From: Adiantum capillus-veneris
Taxonomy: Eukaryota; Streptophyta; Polypodiopsida; Polypodiales; Pteridaceae
Assembly: GCA_014529385.2 (NCBI GenBank)
Contig: CM043970.1
Span: 47,209,779 to 47,269,778, forward strand
Reading direction: 5' to 3'
Length of the DNA: 60,000 bases
Shown here in pieces: positions 54,330-60,000 of this stretch (positions within the stretch are counted from its first letter, which is position 1; each line of letters begins with the position of its first letter). The position numbers and the translations under genes are program-made. The notes beneath the pieces were generated by a model. It was not told the DNA's origin and made no database searches. It saw nothing but the letters and a program-made list of their open reading frames with translations.

Positions 54330-54710
54330 TCCTTTAAAAGTCCTTGCCGGTAGAGTGTCCATTTATGGCCATCAATTTAGAGATCTCATAGTGGATGGTG
54401 GATCCAAGATCAACCTCATGTCAGAGTTCACCATGCGATAGCTTGGCTTGGTGCCCACCAAGAGTGCAACTTTCACTATCACCTTAGCCGACCATCACAA
54501 AGTCCGGTTGGTGAGGGTGGTGGAGAAAATTCCAATGGTAGTAGAAGACTTCACTTTTTGGCTCCACCTTGTGGTAGTCAAGCTACCAAAATTGGATGGG
54601 GGTTTTCCTCTATTGATTGGTAGGCCTTGGCTATGCCATACGCATGCACTTCATGACTGGGGCTGTGATATAATGTGGATCACTACACCAAGTACATGGC
54701 ATAAATAGAT
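54330..54710 (+). pseudogene. Element VIII aspartic protease
   Basis: VLAGRVSIYGHQFRDLIVDGGSKINLMSE (active site Asp-Gly-Gly), a TAG at about 54439, then ADHHKVRLVRVVEKIPMVVEDFTF and FPLLIGRPWLCHTHALHDWGCD. Both halves of the retropepsin fold signature are present in one frame apart from the stop. Confidence 0.8.
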
Positions 54711-55500
54711 CCAGGTACTAGAAAGTGGAGTTGACCCATCCAATAGAAAGTCTTCCCTCATCATTGCACAACGTGATAACCAAAAGGCAGAATCTAAAGT
54801 TGCCAAGGAGAACCCACTCGAGGAAGAGGTCTTACCCAAAATTCTTGATGAATAAAATGAGCTCCTAGAATGGTTAGAAGCAGCACCCAACCCTCACTAT
54901 TTTGTAGTCCTCATTGGAATGGAGGAAGACGTGGGTATTCAAGAAGTGAAGTCTCTTGGTCTTGTAGAGCACATCACTCACCACAGGTGTGGTAAGAAGT
55001 CTCCCCTACAAGGGCAACCAGAAGAAGAATTACAGCATGAAGTTGACACAGGTGATTCTTCCCGGCCCATCGGTGAACAAGATTGAACTAGCCCCACCCC
55101 ACCCAGGAGTTCATAGACTAGCTCAAAGAAAACTAGAGATGATTTTCCTCTGGAGGAACTTCCTCAAGGATGTTTATAGGAGCAGGCACAAGACTTTCCC
55201 ATTGATGAGAGTCCCACTCATGATGTGGACAGTTTAAACAAAGTTGGCTAGAATGTAGCTAAAGAGTGGAACCCAGGCAACTATGAAGACCAGTCAAAGA
55301 AGTCCACTTAGGTGCTGCAAAAGAGCCCAACCCAGTATTGTTGGTTGCCAAAGTGGAACCCAGGCAACTATGAAGACCCGGTCAACCCAGTCCACTTAGG
55401 TACTGCAACTAAGTCCAACCCCCCTATAGGAAAATGCCAAACCTGTGTGAGGTCGAGCATACAAGCTCAACCCCAAGTATGCAGTAGTAGCAGTCAAGAA
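54711..55500 (+). pseudogene. Element VIII protease-RT spacer with an 86-bp duplication
   Basis: Degenerate spacer. A block beginning TGGAACCCAGGCAACTATGA occurs at 55267 and again at 55353, each followed by GTCCACTTAGG. The second copy reads WNPGNYEDPVNPVHLGTAT. Confidence 0.65.
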
Positions 55501-55509
55501 AGAAAGAAG

Positions 55510-56039
55510 AATTTCAACATGATCAGGGTATGTGTAGACTTCAGGGCACTTAACAAGTTCACAATCCCATATGGTTTTCCTACCCCCTTCTCTGAGAGAG
55601 TGTTAGAAGATGTAGTTGGCCATGCTCTGCTAGTTTTTATGGATTGTTTTAGTGGCTACAATTAGATGGCCAGCCTAGGAGATGACAGGATCAAGACAAA
55701 ACTTTTATTACTCCATGGGAAGTTTTTGTCTTAAAAAGTATGTCCTTTGGACTAAAGAATGCACCAGCTTCTTGGAATAGAACATCCTACATTGTGTTTG
55801 AGCCCTTCCTAAATAAGTCTTTGTGGATTTTTATGGTTGACTTTTCTTGCTTCTCAGACCAAGGCTATGCAAGTCTAGTCGAATGCTTCGAAGAGCACAT
55901 GGAACAATTAGCCCTCATTTTTTCTCATTTCAGAGAGGTAAATCTGAAACTCAACCCGAATAAGTGTCATTTCATGGTCACACAAGGCATTCTATTACGT
56001 CACATTGTTTCTACTAAAGGCCTTGCTCCTGATCCATAA
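55510..56039 (+). pseudogene. pol: Element VIII reverse transcriptase
   Basis: IRVCVDFRALNKFT, YGFPTPFSERVLEDVVGH, MDCFSGYN, then (after stops and a frame change near 55665-55740) MSFGLKNAPASWNRTSYIVFEPFL, the catalytic region IFMVDFSCF, NLKLNPNKCHFMV and LRHIVSTKGLAPDP. The catalytic pair is Val-Asp instead of Asp-Asp (one A-to-T change in a GAT codon would explain it), so the enzyme would be inactive even without the stops. Confidence 0.75.
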
Positions 56040-56059
56040 AATGTTATAGCCATTTTATT

Positions 56060-56670
56060 CATGTCTAGGCCAATCAATTCTGAAGGAGTGCAAAGCTTTG
56101 TAGGTTACACCAGCTACCACCGAAGGTTTATTAGAATGTATGCAGATATTGCCAGGCCTATGTCTTGCCTCACTAGTCAAGCCCAGCCCTTTTAATGGAC
56201 CTCTATAGAAGAGGTAGCTTTCAACTATCTGAAGAAATGTCTCACAAATGCCCCCATCTTAGTCACACTTGATTGGTCACTCATTTTCCATGTGCACACT
56301 AATGCTAGTATCACATCCACAGACGTAGGTGCAGTCCTTACTCGGCCTAGCAAGGAGTACAAATATGAACTCCATATCTGCTATGCAAGTTGGCTACTCA
56401 CAAAAGCAGAAAGAAATTATAGTACCAATGAAAGAGAGGGTTTGGCCATTGTTTATTCTCAGCATAAGTTCAAGCATTATCTTTTGGGTGTCCATTTTAT
56501 GGTAATCACTGACCACCAGGACCTCAAGTATCTTCTCAACAAGCCTCATGTAGCCACGTGTTTGGAGGTGGTTATTTCTCTTTCAAGATTTTAATTTTGA
56601 AACTTTTATTTGCCCTAGTAAAGAGCATCAGATGTCCGACCATCTCTCTAGGATTGAGTCAAGAGTACCA
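56060..56670 (+). pseudogene. Element VIII RNase H
   Basis: Connection segment with RPINSEGVQSFVGYTSYHRRFI (56070-56140) and then VHTNASITSTDVGAVLTRPSKEYKYE (first acidic residue Asp replaced by Asn), TKAERNYSTNEREGLAIVY, FMVITDHQDLKYLL and KEHQMSDHLSRIES. Frame is open from 56292 to 56594 with a frame change near the end. Confidence 0.75.
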
Positions 56671-56715
56671 ATCACAGGTGGACAAGATGACCTTCTAGAC
56701 AGTTTTCTTTTTTAA

Positions 56716-57960
56716 GTGGACACTACCACCACAGGCTGGTACTCAAACATTATGCATATTTTTTCCTTTGGTTGTTATCCACCAAATCTGTCTAGCCTGC
56801 AAAAGATGAGGTTGCTTATCAAAAGCAAGCCCTATATCATGATTGGCAGCATGCTTTACAAAAGTAGTTCGGATGGGATTCTTCGTCATTGTGTTCTGAC
56901 ACATGAAGTTCCAACAATTCTAGAAGAAGCTCACTTCGGTAGTACATGTGGCCACTACCCAAGACACATCACTCCCATCGCATTCTGCATACTGTGTTCT
57001 AGTGGCCATATGTGTTTTGAGATGCAGTGCAATATGATAGGTCTTGTGATTCATGCCAATGGTGTGCCCCAAAACCCAATCACCAGGCCAACCGTCCTTG
57101 ATAGGTTTCTTTGGCATGGTTGCCTTTTGAAAGATGGGGCATTGATTTTTTTGGGCCAATAAAACCAAATGGTCAGCCAAGTAATAGAAGGTATCTTTGA
57201 TTGCCTCAAACTATGCTACCAAATGGGCAGAGGTAGCAGCAACTTGTGATTGCACATCATCCACAATGGAAAACTTGTATGAGAACATATTTTTCTAGCT
57301 TGGTTGCCCTCTTGAAATCACCAGTGATCAAGGCACCCACTTTGTCAGAGCTTTTGGGTAATCTTTTTGGTTGTTATAATTTTTTTCATAGGAAGTCATG
57401 CTCCTACTATCCTCGAGAAAACGAACAAGCAGAGAGCACCAACAAAGTACTTCTTTCTGTGATTTGCAAAACTTGCCACCTTCACCCTACCACTGGCCAA
57501 TGTCAATTTTAGGTGATACATGTTTGTATTACTGCTTTCAAGGACACAACTCAACATTTGTCATTTCAGCTCGCCTTTGGACGCAAGCAAGTGGCACCTT
57601 TTGAATTCTATTTTGGTTCACAATGAGTCATTGCAGGTAAGGTGGACTGTCCTAGAGCCCAATATTTGGCTATCACTGGTCGGCTCACCAAATTGGAAGA
57701 GGAGCGCCTCTTAGCAACTAAAGCTTTAGAAGCCAAACAACAAAGGAGAAAGACTTGGCACGATTGGCACTTAAAAAATAATATGGGAAAAGGATCATTA
57801 GTTCTTTTATACCAAGCTAAGTACTTGAAGAAGAACAAGAAGCTACTACCATTATGGAAAGGACCATTTTTTACATCCAATATCCTTTCCCAAGGTGGTG
57901 TACAATTGACTACTTTATCTGGGGAATATCCACCCTTAGTCAATGGCTCTTGACTCAAGC
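56716..57960 (+). pseudogene. int: Element VIII integrase
   Basis: Zinc-binding remnant (EEAHFGSTCGHYPRHIT, with the second half frameshifted), core with IDFFGPIKPNGQP (first Asp), EITSDQGTHFV (second Asp, other frame) and YYPRENEQAESTNKVLL (Glu), then a C-terminal part ITGRLTKLEEERLLATKALEAKQQRRKTWHDWHLK and the GPF-type module LLPLWKGPFFTSNILS at about 57845-57890. At least four frame changes. Ends at LVNGS, 57953. Confidence 0.8.
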
Positions 57961-58079
57961 CATACCTAGCTTAGAAATCTCTAACACCAACATTTCTTGC
58001 ACACACCCATTAAATTTCCATTCCACCAAGCTTTTAGTAGTTTCATTTGTTATCCTTGCTGTTTTTGCTCCTGCTACCC

Positions 58080-58500
58080 CATTTTTTCCCCACACCCACT
58101 TTCTCTCTCCTTCCGCCTAACTTCCAACCTCGCCCCATTTCTCTCTCTTCCTGCCCATTTTTCTCCTCACCCTCTTTCTCTCTCCTTCCGCCCAATTTCC
58201 AACCTCGTCCCATTTCTCTCTCCTTCCACCCCATTTTTCCCTCGCCCTCTTTCTCTCTCCTTACACCCAATTTCCAACCTCGCTCATTTCTCTCTCCTCC
58301 TATACCATTTTTTCCCTCGTCCTATTTCTCTCCCCTCTTGCCCCATGCCCTCCTTTCCCCTCTTTCTCTATTCGCTTGTCCATTTCCGCTCACCTTCTTT
58401 CTCCCTCCTCTCGCCCATTTCCCTTGCCCTCTTTCTCTCCTCTGTTGCCCTCTTTTCTTCCCACTCGCTTCTTGCCCACTTTCTCTAGCTACTTGCCCCA
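58080..58500. repeat. Pyrimidine-rich degenerate tandem repeat
   Basis: About four to five diverged units of roughly 70-76 bp built from CTTTCTCTCTCCTTC, CGCCCAATTTCCAACCTCG and CCCATTT blocks. All three plus frames are open because the composition excludes stops; this is not coding evidence. Confidence 0.7.
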
Positions 58501-58533
58501 AAACCCACATTTTCTCTCTTCCAACCCGCCCCG

Positions 58534-58707
<174 letters not shown>

Positions 58708-58879
58708 CCTTAACTCCCCCCACCCCATCTGACCATCCTCCCTAGCAATTTCCCTTCTCTCCCTAACCACCCCCAATTCCCCTTCCTTTGTCTCCACACC
58801 CGATCCCCTTTCTCTCCCAGGCACTCACCTCCCCCTTACATCATCGGCCTCTCGCCATCCGCCCTTTACCCCGCCTCAC

Positions 58880-59215
58880 CCTCTCGTGTGCTTGCCTTCC
58901 CCTTCCCTCCCCCTAGTGCTGGGTCCTCACCCTCACCCTCTCGGCTGCTTGCCTTCCCCTGCGCTTGCCCTACCTTCCCTGCCGCACGCTCACCCTCTCT
59001 CTTGCTTGATTTCCCTCGCCCTTGCCCTAGCTACCTACCCAGTCGCTGCTGCCTTACCTTTTTTGCCTCACCCTCACCCTCTCACTTGCTTTCTTTCCCC
59101 CGCCCTCGCCCTAGCTACCTACCCAGTCGTTGTTGCCCTACTACCCCACCTCACCCTCTCACTCGCTTTCTCTCCCCCTCCCTCGCCCTAGCTACCTACC
59201 CCGCCTTAGCCCCAA
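58880..59215. repeat. C-rich tandem repeat, about 85-100 bp unit
   Basis: Three units sharing CACCCTCTC, GCTTTCTTTCCC and CGCCCTAGCTACCTACCC (ends near 59042, 59126 and 59200). Confidence 0.65.
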
Positions 59216-60000
59216 CCAACTCTCCCTCTTGCTCTCCTCCCCTTGCTAGGTCATTTGACTCACCTACCAACCTTGCCATTGCCAAACCCAAACCCTACCG
59301 CCACCTTCACCATCTTACTTACCCCCAACTTCACCACCTACACCCTCCCACTCTAGCACCACCACACTTGCCACACCTAGAACACACTTATTATCCACTT
59401 CTGACACCGCTTGCATGACAACCACATTTTTGCCCACGACTTTCACTACTTCTACCACTATTTCCCATGCATGCTCATCCTGTTACCACCTGCAACATCG
59501 CATACACTCGTTTCTATCACTCCCATTATACCACCAACTACATGAGACAGGCTGCAGGTCATCTCGCATATGTCTATTGGCTCCTCCTTGTTGGTGACAC
59601 CACCCGTCGCACAGGGTACTCTAAAACAATCTACGACAGGCGGTTCCACTTTCCCACTGTCATAGGCTCTAGTACATTCCTTTCCACAGCTTGCTTTGTC
59701 ACCCATCTCTACACTCCCAGCCTTCCTACCTACAGCCCCAGTACCTCCATCTCTACCACCACTCCACCTACACATAGTGTGGATTGCACATCTCCTCCTT
59801 TATAGTTCCATCCTTTCTAGGCCCACTATTCGCATTACCCATTTCCTTACATGGGCCTCACCACACCTTAGGGCTACCCCCCCCCCCCCCCCCCCCCCCC
59901 CATGGCTCTCCCTCTCAATCCTCAAAACCTACCTATTCCCCAATTCCACCATACTACCCTCTATAATACCCACCATACCCTCTCCACTTCCCTCCTCCAC
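59216..60000. other. C-rich low-complexity DNA
   Basis: No gene recognised. Long open plus frames reflect scarcity of TAA/TAG/TGA in C-rich sequence. Confidence 0.5.
59877..59901. repeat. Poly-C run of 25
   Basis: Uninterrupted C homopolymer; its exact length is liable to sequencing error. Confidence 0.9.

Larger units (their letters stand above)
52250..57960 (+). mobile_element. Element VIII: Ty3/gypsy retrotransposon, plus strand
   Basis: Plus-strand order: gag with two knuckles, protease, spacer, RT, RNase H, integrase with a GPF/Y module. The order RT-RNase H-integrase and the motifs are Ty3/gypsy. All parts carry stops or frame changes. Pyrimidine-rich repeats follow integrase; no 3' LTR was recognised before the window ends. 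Confidence 0.8.

Overview
The window is a repeat-saturated stretch of a large plant nuclear genome. The evidence is Ty3/gypsy LTR retrotransposons nested in one another, a plant-type tRNA-Asp primer-binding site, TATAAATA boxes in the LTRs, Tat-type elements with a second RNase H, MITE-like insertions, and long (CT)n, (GT)n and (TA)n tracts. Nothing bacterial, organellar or viral was seen. The species cannot be named from the sequence. The style of the gypsy proteins would fit a gymnosperm, fern or other large-genome land plant, but that is only an impression. No intact cellular gene was found. The only sequence that looks host-derived is a decayed FCP1/NIF-type phosphatase-like locus at 39.9-42.4 kb.

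Layout (element names are mine). Element I, minus strand, 1-8737: 5' LTR, tRNA-Asp PBS, a 1.9-kb leader carrying a repeated 22-24 bp perfect palindrome, an unrecognised 354-codon ORF1, gag, protease, and RT-RNase H cut off by the left window edge. It is inserted in element II, minus, 8738-14790: RT, protease, gag, and a 2.6-kb 5' LTR. Element III, minus, 14982 to about 33698, is a Tat-like element with LTRs at both ends and the order integrase, second RNase H, RNase H/RT, protease, gag. It is split twice: by a 757-bp Mutator-like insertion with a 9-bp target duplication (19181-19937), and by element V, plus strand, about 20507-31298, a different gypsy lineage with three long LTR copies.

From 33.7 to 39.1 kb there is (GT)n, a lone LTR-like sequence related to the LTRs of elements II and IV (from 34881), a (CT)n(TA)n tract, and unassigned DNA. 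From 39.1 to 43.1 kb, resuming at 48.8-49.0 kb, lies AT-rich DNA packed with a degenerate TACCAAA motif; the broken phosphatase-like gene sits inside it on the minus strand. Element IV, minus, 43130-48799, flanked by TTAG on both sides, is a deletion derivative of the element II family that has lost the RT catalytic core and integrase. A gag/protease fragment of the element I family (49.0-50.44 kb) is followed by a 283-bp inverted-repeat element and then element VIII, plus strand, 52.25-57.96 kb, with gag, protease, RT, RNase H and integrase, all pseudogenised. The last 2 kb are pyrimidine-rich tandem repeats, a (CT)83 tract, C-rich low-complexity DNA and a 25-base poly-C run.

Insertion order from nesting: element I is younger than II; element V and the Mutator-like insert are younger than III; element IV is younger than the TACCAAA-rich DNA. 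Every pol gene carries stops, frameshifts or deletions, so no element here is clearly autonomous. Element I is the least damaged. The most unusual items are the palindrome array and unknown ORF1 of element I, the fold-back duplication at a deletion junction in element V, and the phosphatase-like locus with TACCAAA-filled introns.
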